Shown here: positions 43,456-53,700 of the stretch, one piece after another
How positions within the stretch are numbered: the stretch's first letter is position 1
Layout of the letters: the number at the start of each line of letters is the position of its first letter
DNA from: Mucilaginibacter flavidus
Lineage (GTDB): Bacteria > Bacteroidota > Bacteroidia > Sphingobacteriales > Sphingobacteriaceae
NCBI RefSeq assembly: GCF_024055575.1
Contig: NZ_JAMXOE010000011.1
Span: 62,001-126,000 of the forward strand
DNA length: 64,000 nt
Reading direction: 5' to 3'
Notes under the pieces: generated by a model
What the model was told of the DNA's origin: nothing
What the model saw: the letters and a program-made list of their open reading frames with translations, nothing else
Database searches by the model: none
Position numbers and translations under genes: made by a program

Positions 43456-45888
43456 ATGAGAAATTGTTTTTTTGGGTTTATCTGCGGCGGCCTTTTGCTG
43501 CTAAGCAACCAGCTTATTGCACAAAGGGTTCAGCTGCCAAATGGCTGGTCACTTTCACCCGCCGGAAACTCAATCCCGTTAAGCAGCGATCTGCCGCTCA
43601 ATATGGCCATAGCGCCCGACGGAATCCATGCAGCAGTCACCAACAATGGTAACGGGCACCCAACAATTGATCTGATCAATTTGCAGGAACAAAAGTTAGT
43701 GGCTACCATAAATGTAAAAGATGCCTGGCTGGGGCTTGCCTTCAGTAAAAACTATTTGTATGCTTCGGGGGGTAATGACAATATTATCACCAGGTATCAG
43801 TTTACCGGGAAAAACCTCATCAATAAAGATACCCTTATACTCGGCCAGCCCTGGCCTAAGGATAAAATAAGCCCAACCGGGCTTACCCTTGATGCAAAGC
43901 GGGAACGGCTATATGTGGTGACCAAAGAAAACAACTCCCTGTATGTATGCGATACTAAAACAATGAAAGTATTGAGCAGGGTTGCCCTGTCTGCCGAGGC
44001 CTATACCTGTAGCCTGAACCCTGTAAAAAGAGAGCTGTATATTTCTGCATGGGGCGGTCATAAGGTTTGGATATATGATACTCAAAAGAACATATTAAAA
44101 GATTCAATAAATACAGGAGAACATCCTACAGACCTGGCCGTTGATGCGAAAGGTAAATGGCTTTATGTTGCCAATGCAAGCTCTAATTCTGTATCGGTTA
44201 TTAATCTAAACACCCGCGAAGTAGCCGAAACGCTTCATACGGCATTATCACCTGATGCACCTGTAGGCTCAGCCACTAACAGTGTTGCGCTGTCTGCCGA
44301 TGGGAAGACTCTTTATATTGCCAACGCAGATAATAACTATCTCGCTGAATTTGATGTATCCAACCCCGGTAATAGTCACTCCCTGGGATTTATTCCTACT
44401 GGGTGGTATCCTACCTGTGTACGTGTTTGCGGCAAGCAAATACTGGTTACCAATGGGAAGGGCATGTCCTCTATGTCTAATCCATACAAGCCTGGCGATA
44501 AGCCGTCTTCTGATGATGCAAAATATAAAAAGAGTAATAACAGTGCCCAATCACCTATTAGCCCGATAAAATATATCGGGAGCATGTTTAAAGGCACGCT
44601 ATCGGTTATCCCTGTTCCAACTCCGGCAATCCAGAGTAACTATACCCAACAGGTTTACAAAAATACGCCCTATTCTAAAGAACGTGAGCTTGCTCCTTCA
44701 GGCGAAGCAGGGAACCCGGTTCCTGTTAAGGTCGGGGGCAATTCACCTATTAAATATGTATTCTATGTATTGAAGGAGAACCGTACGTACGACCAGGTTT
44801 TGGGTGATATGCCCGAAGGCAACGGCGACAGCAGCCTTTGCCTTTTTGGAAAGAAAATAACACCTAACGGCCATAAATTAGCGCAGGATTATGTGTTGCT
44901 CGACAATTTTTATGTGGATGCTGAAGTAAGCGCCGATGGACACAACTGGTCGATGGCTGCTTATGCTACTGACTTTGTGGAGAAGAACTGGCCTTACAAT
45001 TATGCTGGCAGGGGAGGCAATTACGACTTTGACGGAAGCCGCCCGATTGCAAACCCGCCGCTGGGATTTATATGGAATTACTGTCAGCGGGCCGGCGTTT
45101 CTTTTCGAAACTACGGGGAGTTTATGGACACCGGGAAACCTACCCTTGACCTGCTTAGGGAAGACGCACATTATTGCAAGTCGTACCCGGGCTGGAACCT
45201 GGCGGTACAGGACGTATTCAGGGAAAAGATTTTTGAACATGACTTTGATTCCCTTGTAGCAAAGCAAAATGTCCCGCATTTTAACACGATATATTTGCCA
45301 AACGACCATACCAGTGGTTCATCAAAGGGAGCCTATAGCCCAATTGCACAGGTAGCAGATAACGACCTGGCACTTGGCAGGCTGGTGGAGCATATATCTC
45401 ATAGTCCTATCTGGAAAGAATCGGTCATTTTTGTTTTGGAAGATGACGCCCAGGATGGCCCGGACCATGTAGATGCCCATCGCTCTGTTGCCTGGGTCAT
45501 TAGTCCTTTTGTTAAACGCCATAGCGTTAACCACACTATGTACTCAACTTCCGGGATGCTCCGTACCATCGAATTGATCCTGGGGCTGCCCCCTATGAGC
45601 CAGTACGATGCCGCCGCAACCCCTATGTGGAACTGCTTTCAGCCCATACCTGACAGCACTGCCTATGTAGCCCAAAATGCTATTGTTGATATCAGCCAAC
45701 GGAATGCAGCCTGGAATAAGGAGGCCAAGCAATCGGCATTATTTAACTTTGCCAAAGCAGATGCTGCTCCTGATAGATTGTTAAATGAAATTATCTGGAA
45801 AGCCATAAAAGGATCAGCCAGCCGGATGCCGGAACCGCGAAGGAGCGCCTTTGTAAAATTATCACCGGTTAAGGATGATGATGACTGA
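43456..45888 (+). CDS. secreted YncE-like beta-propeller fused to a PF04185-type phosphoesterase
   Basis: This 810-residue exported protein (leader ending SNQLIAQ) has a seven-bladed YncE-like beta-propeller over about residues 40-380 (repeats such as KWLYVANASSNSVSVINLNT). A phosphoesterase of the alkaline phosphatase superfamily follows over about 430-790 (FYVLKENRTYDQVLGDMPEG, VSADGHNWSMAAYATD, VFVLEDDAQDGPDHVDAHRS). Relatives include phospholipase C and acid phosphatases. Together with the metallophosphoesterase just upstream, it gives the SusCD locus two phosphate-releasing enzymes. Substrate unknown. Confidence 0.85.
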   Translation: MRNCFFGFICGGLLLLSNQLIAQRVQLPNGWSLSPAGNSIPLSSDLPLNMAIAPDGIHAAVTNNGNGHPTIDLINLQEQKLVATINVKDAWLGLAFSKNYLYASGGNDNIITRYQFTGKNLINKDTLILGQPWPKDKISPTGLTLDAKRERLYVVTKENNSLYVCDTKTMKVLSRVALSAEAYTCSLNPVKRELYISAWGGHKVWIYDTQKNILKDSINTGEHPTDLAVDAKGKWLYVANASSNSVSVINLNTREVAETLHTALSPDAPVGSATNSVALSADGKTLYIANADNNYLAEFDVSNPGNSHSLGFIPTGWYPTCVRVCGKQILVTNGKGMSSMSNPYKPGDKPSSDDAKYKKSNNSAQSPISPIKYIGSMFKGTLSVIPVPTPAIQSNYTQQVYKNTPYSKERELAPSGEAGNPVPVKVGGNSPIKYVFYVLKENRTYDQVLGDMPEGNGDSSLCLFGKKITPNGHKLAQDYVLLDNFYVDAEVSADGHNWSMAAYATDFVEKNWPYNYAGRGGNYDFDGSRPIANPPLGFIWNYCQRAGVSFRNYGEFMDTGKPTLDLLREDAHYCKSYPGWNLAVQDVFREKIFEHDFDSLVAKQNVPHFNTIYLPNDHTSGSSKGAYSPIAQVADNDLALGRLVEHISHSPIWKESVIFVLEDDAQDGPDHVDAHRSVAWVISPFVKRHSVNHTMYSTSGMLRTIELILGLPPMSQYDAAATPMWNCFQPIPDSTAYVAQNAIVDISQRNAAWNKEAKQSALFNFAKADAAPDRLLNEIIWKAIKGSASRMPEPRRSAFVKLSPVKDDDD

Positions 45889-45958
45889 TTAGTTTCGCCA
45901 ATTAAACAAATGCGGATGCGTCATGAAGCTGCGATTGCGCGAGATAGAAGCTATTACT

Positions 45959-46324
45959 TTACGAGTTTCGCAATATCTTGTCCATTTTCCTTCCTTTCGC
46001 CAATTCATCCACCAGCTTATCCAGGTACCGGACTTGCTGTGTTAAAGGATTCTCGATTTCCTCTACGCGATATCCGCAGATTACCCCGGTGATGAGCGAT
46101 GCATTGGGATTTATCGAAGCCATTTGAAAGAAAGTTTCAAAAGTTGCTTTTTGTCCAATCAGATCTTTTAGTTGCTCATTATTAAAGCCGGTTAGCCACG
46201 TTATCACCTGGTCCAACTCTTCTTTTGTTCTGCCTTTCTTCTCCACTTTTGCGATGTACAATGGGTATACCGAGGCAAAGGTCATTTTTGCGATACGCTC
46301 GTTGTGTATGTCGGTGGTGTTCAT
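45959..46324 (-). CDS. DUF2200 family protein
   Basis: This 121-residue protein matches DUF2200 along its length (RIAKMTFASVYPLYIAKVEK, EELDQVITWLTGF, then FFQMASINPNASLITGVICG and YRVEEIENPLTQQVRYLDKL). The family is widespread and has no assigned function. It is convergent with the phosphoesterase gene and has no leader. Confidence 0.88.
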   Translation of the reverse strand: MNTTDIHNERIAKMTFASVYPLYIAKVEKKGRTKEELDQVITWLTGFNNEQLKDLIGQKATFETFFQMASINPNASLITGVICGYRVEEIENPLTQQVRYLDKLVDELAKGRKMDKILRNS

Positions 46325-46486
46325 ACCTTATATTGTTGACTTGATCTTCGTTACCCAAAAATACCTATAAAACATTGATAAGCAAAAACACAGGCATAGG
46401 CACGAGCTTTAGCAAACTGAGCCGGCGAAATGCTGAGCAGTCCTTATACTAAATTACCGGCATGCGCCGATTTTATTAGTCATCCG

Positions 46487-48187
46487 TTACCGCGTAAGCT
46501 TTATCAGCGTAACACCCTGCCGGGGCAGCAGCAATTCAATTTTGCATTGCCCTGCGCTGATATTTACTTTTCTGGGTTTTTCCAGCATTTGCAATTGCCC
46601 GTCTTTTTCCAATTCTGCTATTTGGGCGCTATCCGGATTTTGCGGCGATCCCATTTTTTTCCACGCTTCATAGGCATTGCTGTGTTCATCGTCAATCCAG
46701 TAATGGGTTAACGTTGCTGTGCTCATCGGTAAGTTTTTTATGGTGAGCTCTACCTGTTCAGCTTTTTCTTTAATATCGTCGTCATGGTAGTTCCAAATCA
46801 TAATCGTAACAGAATGTTTATCTGCCGAAGCCAGTGCGCCAATATCTGATTCAGCTTTGCGAACGCTTGAATCAACAACCGCTTTTGTATTGTACATCCG
46901 GTTTCCATCAACCTTAAGTCTTTTTCCTTTCATCATGCCAAGCATCCTGAATACATTAAGCACAGGTTTATCAATCCCGTTGGTAGCAAGATCGCGGTAG
47001 CCGTAAAACCATGGCTGGTTCTCAAATTCAAACGACCATGAAACGGCACCTAAAAAATTAACCTTTAGCGAATCGGCAAGCAAGTATTTCCTGGCAAAAG
47101 AGGCGGCGGTATAACTGGCGTACATGGTGCCGTTGCGATAGGCATTTGCCGGATTGGTAGCCATACCGCAGGCCGCACATCCTTCCGGATCTGATTCGCC
47201 TATAATTACCGGAAGATCCCTGGTTTCGGGATAAGATCTAACAATTTTGAAACCGGTGCTTATATCCCTTAACTGCGGTGCCATATTCATCCGCACATGA
47301 CCATCGACTACCTGGGGCTGACCTTTCGCATGAAAAGAAACCAGGTTGAGCGCTGTTCCTGTTTTGCCGGTAGCATAGTTAACGCCACTTATACAATGTT
47401 CAATAAAGGCCCTCAGGAAACTTATAGCGCCCTGCCCCGAAGTACCCGCAACCTCGGGTCCGCCAATCGTTATAGTTGGCAATGCTCTTTTTGCGCCGTT
47501 AACGGCATAGTCATATAATTTAAAAAATTCTTCCCTGATGCCCTGCCAGTATTCAATGTTTGGTTCGTTCCACACTTCCCAGTACCAGCTCTCAACCTCT
47601 GTTTTTCCGAACTTTTGTACCGAATGTTTTACCCACTGGTAGACCAGATCTTCCCATTTATGATAGTCCTTTGGCGGATAGGCCCATCCGGTCGAAAGCT
47701 TATTTGCAGTGCCCGGCTGCCAGTGATGCTGATAGGGTTGAGGGTGAGTTGAAAGGGCCTCGGGCATAAACCCGATTTGGGCATAAGGTTTCATGCCGCG
47801 TTTAATATAAGTGCTAAAAATACTGTCAATAATTTGCCAGTTATATACCGGGTTCCCCTTTTCATCTTCTGTATAGGCGTTGGTCGAACCCCACTTTAAA
47901 GCCGGCGTGCCATCGCCGGTCGTAAGCAGGTTATGCACCCGCATATAAACAGGTACCGGGCTTAATGACGCCAGTTCGCTAAGCAGTTTCCGGCCATCTT
48001 TCATATAAGTATAGTTGGGCTCATCGTGACCGAACCAGGCCCAGAAAGGAAACATAGTGCCAGTTTCATTTTTTAAGTCGACTGTGATACCGGCAGCTTG
48101 CTGTCCCGTTTTTTGTGCGAAAGTGTTACCGTAGCTTGTTATTATAAGCAACAAAATTATACACGTGTGCTGTATGCTATCTTTCAT
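46487..48187 (-). CDS. secreted GH39-type glycoside hydrolase (beta-xylosidase-like)
   Basis: This 566-residue exported enzyme (leader ending SYGNTFAQ) has the TIM-barrel and glutamates of family 39. The likely acid/base is Glu208 in WYWEVWNEPNIEYW, and Glu331 in LPVIIGESDPEGCAACG is the candidate nucleophile. The start FFPFW-like segment (GTMFPFWAWFGHDEPNY) and YMRVHNLLTTGDG are also typical of GH39. A C-terminal beta-sandwich ends LLLPRQGVTLIKL. GH39 enzymes remove xylose or iduronic acid from glycans; the true substrate is unknown. It is a single gene, transcribed towards the DUF2200 gene. Confidence 0.86.
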   Translation of the reverse strand: MKDSIQHTCIILLLIITSYGNTFAQKTGQQAAGITVDLKNETGTMFPFWAWFGHDEPNYTYMKDGRKLLSELASLSPVPVYMRVHNLLTTGDGTPALKWGSTNAYTEDEKGNPVYNWQIIDSIFSTYIKRGMKPYAQIGFMPEALSTHPQPYQHHWQPGTANKLSTGWAYPPKDYHKWEDLVYQWVKHSVQKFGKTEVESWYWEVWNEPNIEYWQGIREEFFKLYDYAVNGAKRALPTITIGGPEVAGTSGQGAISFLRAFIEHCISGVNYATGKTGTALNLVSFHAKGQPQVVDGHVRMNMAPQLRDISTGFKIVRSYPETRDLPVIIGESDPEGCAACGMATNPANAYRNGTMYASYTAASFARKYLLADSLKVNFLGAVSWSFEFENQPWFYGYRDLATNGIDKPVLNVFRMLGMMKGKRLKVDGNRMYNTKAVVDSSVRKAESDIGALASADKHSVTIMIWNYHDDDIKEKAEQVELTIKNLPMSTATLTHYWIDDEHSNAYEAWKKMGSPQNPDSAQIAELEKDGQLQMLEKPRKVNISAGQCKIELLLPRQGVTLIKLTR

Positions 48188-48283
48188 GGTTGTTAACGGG
48201 TGTTATTGAGATTGATGTACCTGTAAATATACTTGCAGTACCTCGTATTTACTTACGTTTCATCTAAAAAAAGGTAGTCTCAC

Positions 48284-48326
48284 AAAACCAAAAAAGCCTC
48301 AAATCTTTCGACTGAAGGCTTTCTAT
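48284..48326 (-). terminator. terminator of the ArsR-SRPBCC operon
   Basis: On the minus strand AAAGCCT and AGGCTTT enclose TCAGTCGAAAGATTTG and are followed by a T-run (48289-48295 read in reverse). It lies about 100 bp beyond the SRPBCC stop at 48426. Confidence 0.65.
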
Positions 48327-48425
48327 TTAATATTAGCCGAAAGTGAAAAATTTCCGACCCAATTTGCGGAGGACTGGCCAAATTAAGCCGACCAAACACA
48401 TCGCGACTGTACGGCTAAATAAATA

Positions 48426-48905
48426 TTATTCGGGTAATTGCCCGGTTAACAATTTATTGAGTTTATTAAACATCATAATCCAGCCAGCGTAAGCACCTGT
48501 TTTCCTCGCTTCGGCTTCAGAAACAGCTTCATGGATTGTTGTCTTTGTTTGACTACCTATTGATTCAAACGTCACAGTGGTCATGATTTCGCCAGGCCAT
48601 TGCGCCGACAAATTATCTGTCACGTCACCATTTTCATTAGTAATCCGTATCGTGAACGCCAGCTTTTCGGGTGGCAATATTTCAACGTAAGTACCCATTA
48701 CCCAAGCGCCTCCATGCAGGGGGTGATGAATGTAGTAATGAAACTTCCCTCCTTGTTTTACTTCGATATACTTGTACGCTATGGTACATCCATCCGGAGC
48801 ATACCAATGCTTGAGTTTTTCAGGGTCGGTCCATGCATCAAAAACTTCCCCGATGGGGGCATCAAATAAGTGGGTTATTAAAAGTTCTTTGTCTTTTGAT
48901 TTCAT
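48426..48905 (-). CDS. SRPBCC-family (AHSA1-like) protein
   Basis: This 159-residue protein has the AHSA1/START-like fold signatures ELLITHLFDAPIGEVFDAWT, LKHWYAPDGCTIAYKYIEV and VMGTYVEILPPEKLAFTI, ending GWIMMFNKLNKLL. Such proteins hold a hydrophobic ligand cavity, and many lie next to ArsR regulators, as here (2-bp gap). The ligand is unknown. Confidence 0.87.
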   Translation of the reverse strand: MKSKDKELLITHLFDAPIGEVFDAWTDPEKLKHWYAPDGCTIAYKYIEVKQGGKFHYYIHHPLHGGAWVMGTYVEILPPEKLAFTIRITNENGDVTDNLSAQWPGEIMTTVTFESIGSQTKTTIHEAVSEAEARKTGAYAGWIMMFNKLNKLLTGQLPE

Positions 48906-48907
48906 AT

Positions 48908-49228
48908 TTATAGTTTTTTTGTTTCCGCTAAAAATTTATCCAGTTTCTCAAACCGCTGACCCCACAGCTTGCGGGATTGGTTCACCCAATCAACCACCTC
49001 ATCTAATTGATCCAGCCGGGCTTCGCAAAATTGTTCCCGGCCTTTCTGAGTAAGCGTGATCATGCCGCATTCGTTCAGAACTTTAAGATGCTTGGCAATC
49101 CCTTGCCTGGTAATTCCCGAATCTTCTACAATTTGACCAATATTTAACGCCCCACCCGATAACTTCTGGATAATCATTCTCCTGGTGGGGTCTGCAATAG
49201 CCTGGTAAACGTCTCGTCTTTCAATCAT
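48908..49228 (-). CDS. ArsR-family winged-helix regulator
   Basis: This 106-residue regulator has RRDVYQAIADPTRRMIIQKL, the recognition segment EDSGITRQGIAKHLKVL and the wing ITLTQKGREQFCEARL. It ends LWGQRFEKLDKFL, typical of the SRPBCC-linked ArsR subgroup. It is the first gene of a two-gene operon with the SRPBCC gene. Two copies of a perfect palindrome directly upstream (49233-49273) are its likely operators. No cysteine cluster for metal sensing is visible, so the signal is probably not a metal. Confidence 0.88.
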   Translation of the reverse strand: MIERRDVYQAIADPTRRMIIQKLSGGALNIGQIVEDSGITRQGIAKHLKVLNECGMITLTQKGREQFCEARLDQLDEVVDWVNQSRKLWGQRFEKLDKFLAETKKL

Positions 49229-49232
49229 AGCA

Positions 49233-49273
49233 CAACCATTTGGTTGCTAAATATAAATACAACCATTTGGTTG
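49233..49273. promoter_or_regulatory. duplicated palindromic operator of the ArsR regulator
   Basis: CAACCATTTGGTTG is a perfect 14-bp palindrome found twice, at 49233-49246 and 49260-49273, with centres 27 bp apart. The first copy starts 5 bp before the ATG at 49228. Position and symmetry suit autorepression by the ArsR protein. Confidence 0.75.
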
Positions 49274-49571
49274 TGCAAATTTTTTTTGAGAATATCTGGC
49301 AGCAGTGCAGTTGCTGATCTTTCTAATTCTCGTACCGCTAATCCTGAGTATGCGGGCTTTGGCAATACTTATGGAATTAAAATAAGCGATGATGAAGCTA
49401 TACATTGCAAAAGCAAGCACCGGTGCGAATGGCTCGTACAAACAGGTGGTAGTATCTAATGCAGTAGATAAAATAGAGCAACCACGATGGGTTTGCATAA
49501 AAATGCTGGAAATTGTTTACGTGACCTACGTTACAACATTAATTCATATTTTAGTATCAAATCCTTATGCA

Positions 49572-50585
49572 ATGAAAAAGTACCTATTCATACTGTTTGC
49601 TTTCCTGGTAGCTTTGAACTCTTTCGGGCAGGTTAAGCGCCCGTTACCGGTTATTGACATGCACCTGCACGCCATTGGTGCCGACGACCAGGGGCCTCCA
49701 CCTGTAAAAGTAGGTGCGCCATTTGCCTATTTTGGGTATGCCGAACCTAAGGTAAATTATGGAGAAACTTTTATTGGCGCTTTAAAAACCGGCGCCTGGA
49801 ACACGGTTTCCATTTCTTCGCCACTTACCGATGATGAGTTAAAGCAGCAAACTTTAGCTGTTTTGAAAGAAAGAAATATATACGGCGTATTAAGCGGCGA
49901 TATGACTAAAGTAAGACAGTGGAAAGCGACATTACCCGATAGGATTATAAATGCGGTTTATTGGGATTTCGGCATTTTGAAACATGACAAACTTGATGTA
50001 GACTCGTTAACTAAACTGTTTAAATCGGGTGAATTTAAAGTGTTTGGTGAAGTTGCTATTCAGTACGAAGGCATATCCGCAGCCGACCCTGCTATGGAAC
50101 CTTATTTTAAAATGGCCGAAGATCTGGATATTCCGGTAGGCATACACCTTGGTACCGGGCCGCCGGGTGTTTCGCTACTAACTAAATCTCGCGCCAGGTT
50201 GGGGAGCGCCCTGATACTAGAAGATGTATTAGTTAAACATCCCAAACTTAGAATATATGCTATGCACGCGGGCTGGCCTATGATAGATGATATGATTGCG
50301 ATGCTATACGCTTACCCGCAGCTATACGTTGATCTTGGCGTTATTAATTATATACTGCCCCAAAAAGAATTTGATTTTTATTTGCAACGACTGGTAAATG
50401 CCGGGTTCGGTAAAAGGGTTATGTATGGATCGGATCAGATGGTTTGGCCCGGTGCCATAAAGATTGGCATTGACAGGATTGAAGGCGCAAGTTATTTAAC
50501 CAAAGGACAAAAACGTGACATTCTATTTAATAATGCTACCAGGTTTTTAGAGTTAAACGCTAAACAAATTGCAGCTATGCAGTAA
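49572..50585 (+). CDS. exported amidohydrolase (amidohydrolase_2, PF04909-like)
   Basis: The frame is open from 49389, but the signal peptide begins at ATG 49572 (MKKYLFILFAFLVALNSFGQ), giving 337 residues. Metal-binding HxH (VIDMHLHAIG), a His in PVGIHLGTGPPG, LRIYAMHAGWP, and Asp in VMYGSDQMVW mark the TIM-barrel amidohydrolase_2 family. The family includes decarboxylases and lactone or amide hydrolases, so the reaction is open. A degraded fragment of a close relative lies at 63692-63897. Confidence 0.83.
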   Translation: MKKYLFILFAFLVALNSFGQVKRPLPVIDMHLHAIGADDQGPPPVKVGAPFAYFGYAEPKVNYGETFIGALKTGAWNTVSISSPLTDDELKQQTLAVLKERNIYGVLSGDMTKVRQWKATLPDRIINAVYWDFGILKHDKLDVDSLTKLFKSGEFKVFGEVAIQYEGISAADPAMEPYFKMAEDLDIPVGIHLGTGPPGVSLLTKSRARLGSALILEDVLVKHPKLRIYAMHAGWPMIDDMIAMLYAYPQLYVDLGVINYILPQKEFDFYLQRLVNAGFGKRVMYGSDQMVWPGAIKIGIDRIEGASYLTKGQKRDILFNNATRFLELNAKQIAAMQ

Positions 50586-50774
50586 GATTCTGTGCTTTAG
50601 TGTTAAGTAATAGGTCAAGGCCCGGAACCCAATGCCTTCGGCAGGTATGCCGGAACCTTATGCATGCGCTTTACGTCTCCAGCGAGGCAAATACTAACAA
50701 CGTTTTATCACGATATAAAATAGCCGAATGCCCATGCCTCATAAATCATTAAAAGTTTTTACTTTGGCGTATTG

Positions 50775-53700
50775 ATGATGACGCCTTATCGCTATTTACT
50801 AACTGTACTGCTTGTTTTGGCCTGCACAATTGCTTATGGACAACAGGATCTCGATTTTACAATAACTGCGAACTTGTTAACGGGCAAAAAGGTATTAAAG
50901 GTAAGGCGCGATTTTTCAGATCCTTATGCCTGGGTGCTCACCTCAAACAATGGCGTGTACCGCGTAAACAGCATAACTTTAACAATAGACGATTATACCG
51001 CTAAATTTTCTGCATATAGTAACCTTCGCTTTATTGATATAGCCGGCCTCAACCAGGATGATGTTTTTATTGCCGCTAATTCAACCAATGTAATTGAATA
51101 TAAAAATGGTGCACTAAAAAAGATCGGGTCGTCTGATGGGATGGTAGGCGCGGTAAATTCAATAGGGGTCTCCAATTTTGATGCTGTTACCGGCCGCGGC
51201 AAACTGCTTATAGGTACCGCTACAGGCCGGGGAGTATTTGATCCGGCAACAGGACAGCTTAATTACTTCAGCAACCCGAATATAACGGATATAAAAATAT
51301 TTGAATCCACTTACAGGACCCAGGTATATAAAGAGAACACCTATGACCCGCCCGATCCGCAACAATATCCGATAATTATTTCGGGTTACCAAAATGCACA
51401 GGAAGCTTATATCTACCAGGTTAACGAGAGCGGGCCAAATGTAACAACTGTATATGTTACCTTGCAAGCCGTGACTGCTATCCCGGGTTATGGCTCTGAT
51501 ATTTTTTGGGGCAACGAAAAAGGAATGTTCCAGGAGGCGGTTCAGAACTTTTACAATCCCAATCCGCCGTATGGGCATTACCTGGATAATACCGGCGTCA
51601 ATAAAATCACGGCTATTTACGGCCTTACCAGTTTAGGCAACCCAAACTATGCCAATCCGCCATTTACGCTCACCAAGGAAAACCTGCTTATTGGTACAGC
51701 CAAGGGCTTATATTTCAGCAACTCGATGTATGGTAATTATGACGGCAGCTCATTACGCACTTTCTCATTATTCCATTTCGACCAGCTGGGCAATGTGGCC
51801 GTTAACGATGTATGCGTAAGCGGTACCGCAAGTAATTATTTAGATACCCCAGCCGGGTGTGAGGGTGGCATTTGGCTGGCCAGCGACAACGGCTTATACC
51901 TTATAAAACCCGACTACGGAAAATACTTCGACCCTAAACAGATGTTAAAGGCAGCCTCCTTTAATATCCCTAACGGAGACAACCTGGCCGAAACAACGAT
52001 ATGTGGTGGCAGCAGCGTTGACCTGGTTTTAAATCAATATGATGTACAGAATAACGGCATACAATGGTATAAAAACGGAAACATACTGCCCGGCGCCAAC
52101 CTGGCTACGCTAAGTGTAAAAACCGCGGGCGATTATTATGCTTTGATATACGCCTCCTGCGAAAATATACATGCAGAGACCAATCACTTAAAAGTGAGTG
52201 TAACACAAGTGCCTGTTTTCAGCTTCAACTATCCTGATAAGATCCAAAATTGCAATGATGACCCGGTAACCCTTAAAACGGATGACAAGCCCGGCTACAG
52301 TTACCGCTGGTACACAAACGGCGTTTTAAATGGGGAAACATCTCCTGCTTTTACAGTTACCCAAACCGGTAAATATAAAGTGGAAGTGAGTGCCTGTACG
52401 GATAGCTGGGTGCCTTCAAAAGAAATTGAGGTAGATCTTGTACATCTGCCGGTTCCTGTAATTAACGCCGATAAAGCGAAATATTGTACAGGTGAAAACG
52501 CGATATTGACAGTTAACGCAGCCACAGAACCAGATTATGAGATCAATTGGTTTAGCGATGGCAATAAGCTAACCGCGGACAAGAATAAAACCAGCATTAC
52601 CACAACCATTAATGGGAAATACACGGTAACCATCAGCAGCAAAATTGCAGCTTGTACAGCAACATCAAACCAGCAGCAAATAACATTTACACCCGCACCC
52701 GTTTTTACTTTTAACTACCCGGATGCCTTAAGATATTGTGACGGAACGCCGCTTACCCTTAAAGCGGAAGGCAGCACGGCCTATCAATACCGCTGGTATA
52801 AGGATGATGCGCTAACCGGCGACCTAACCCCGTCCTTAGCAATAACCCGGGCAGGGAAATATAAAATCGAAGTAAGCTCCTGCGATGGTTCTTGGGTACC
52901 ATCAAAAGAGGTATCGGTGGATTTTGTAAGCTTACCGGCGCCTGTTATCATCCCGGATAAACCGTCCTATTGTATAGGCGACAATGCTACCTTATCGATC
53001 CCTGTACCTGCCGACCCCGCTTATACTATAAAATGGTTCAAGGACAACGTATTATTGCCTGCTGCCAACAATACAACTTCGTTACCCGCAAGTATTGCCG
53101 GCGACTATACTGTTTCGATAGTAAGTAACCACCCAAATAGCGATGGGACGACTTGCTCGCAAACCTCCGCAGCTCAATCGATCAGCTTTAACCCGCCACC
53201 GACTATCAGCATCCAAAAAATAATAAAGACCACGTTATGCGACGGACAAACCGTCGATTTAAAGGTCAGCTACAATAACGGCACGGTAAAATGGTCCACC
53301 GGTGATACGAATGACCAAATAACTGTGAGCAGTCCGGGCACTTACAAAGCAACCGTTACCTCATCTGCAGGCTGCCCATCCGATGCAAGCGTAGATGTGC
53401 TGTTTTTTTCAAACCCGGTATTAAACATTGCTAATGCCGAACTATGTGAAGCATCGCATAAAACCGTAACGCTAACAGCGCCGGCGGGGTTACAAACCTA
53501 TGTATGGAACGGACAGCCGGGTGGTGAGACATTTATAGCCTACCATGCACAAACCGTTACCTTAACTGTAACAGATGTAAACGGTTGCCAGGCTACCCAG
53601 GAGATCCTGGTTACCGATGATTGCCCCGACGTGAAAGTTCCTAATACCTTTACACCCAATAACGACGGCGTTAATGATACCTGGGAGATCTCCGGGTTAG

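Noticed and set aside
49389..49571. 61-codon extension of the amidohydrolase frame
   Set aside because: The signal peptide starts at 49572, and the upstream residues do not look like protein sequence of the family.
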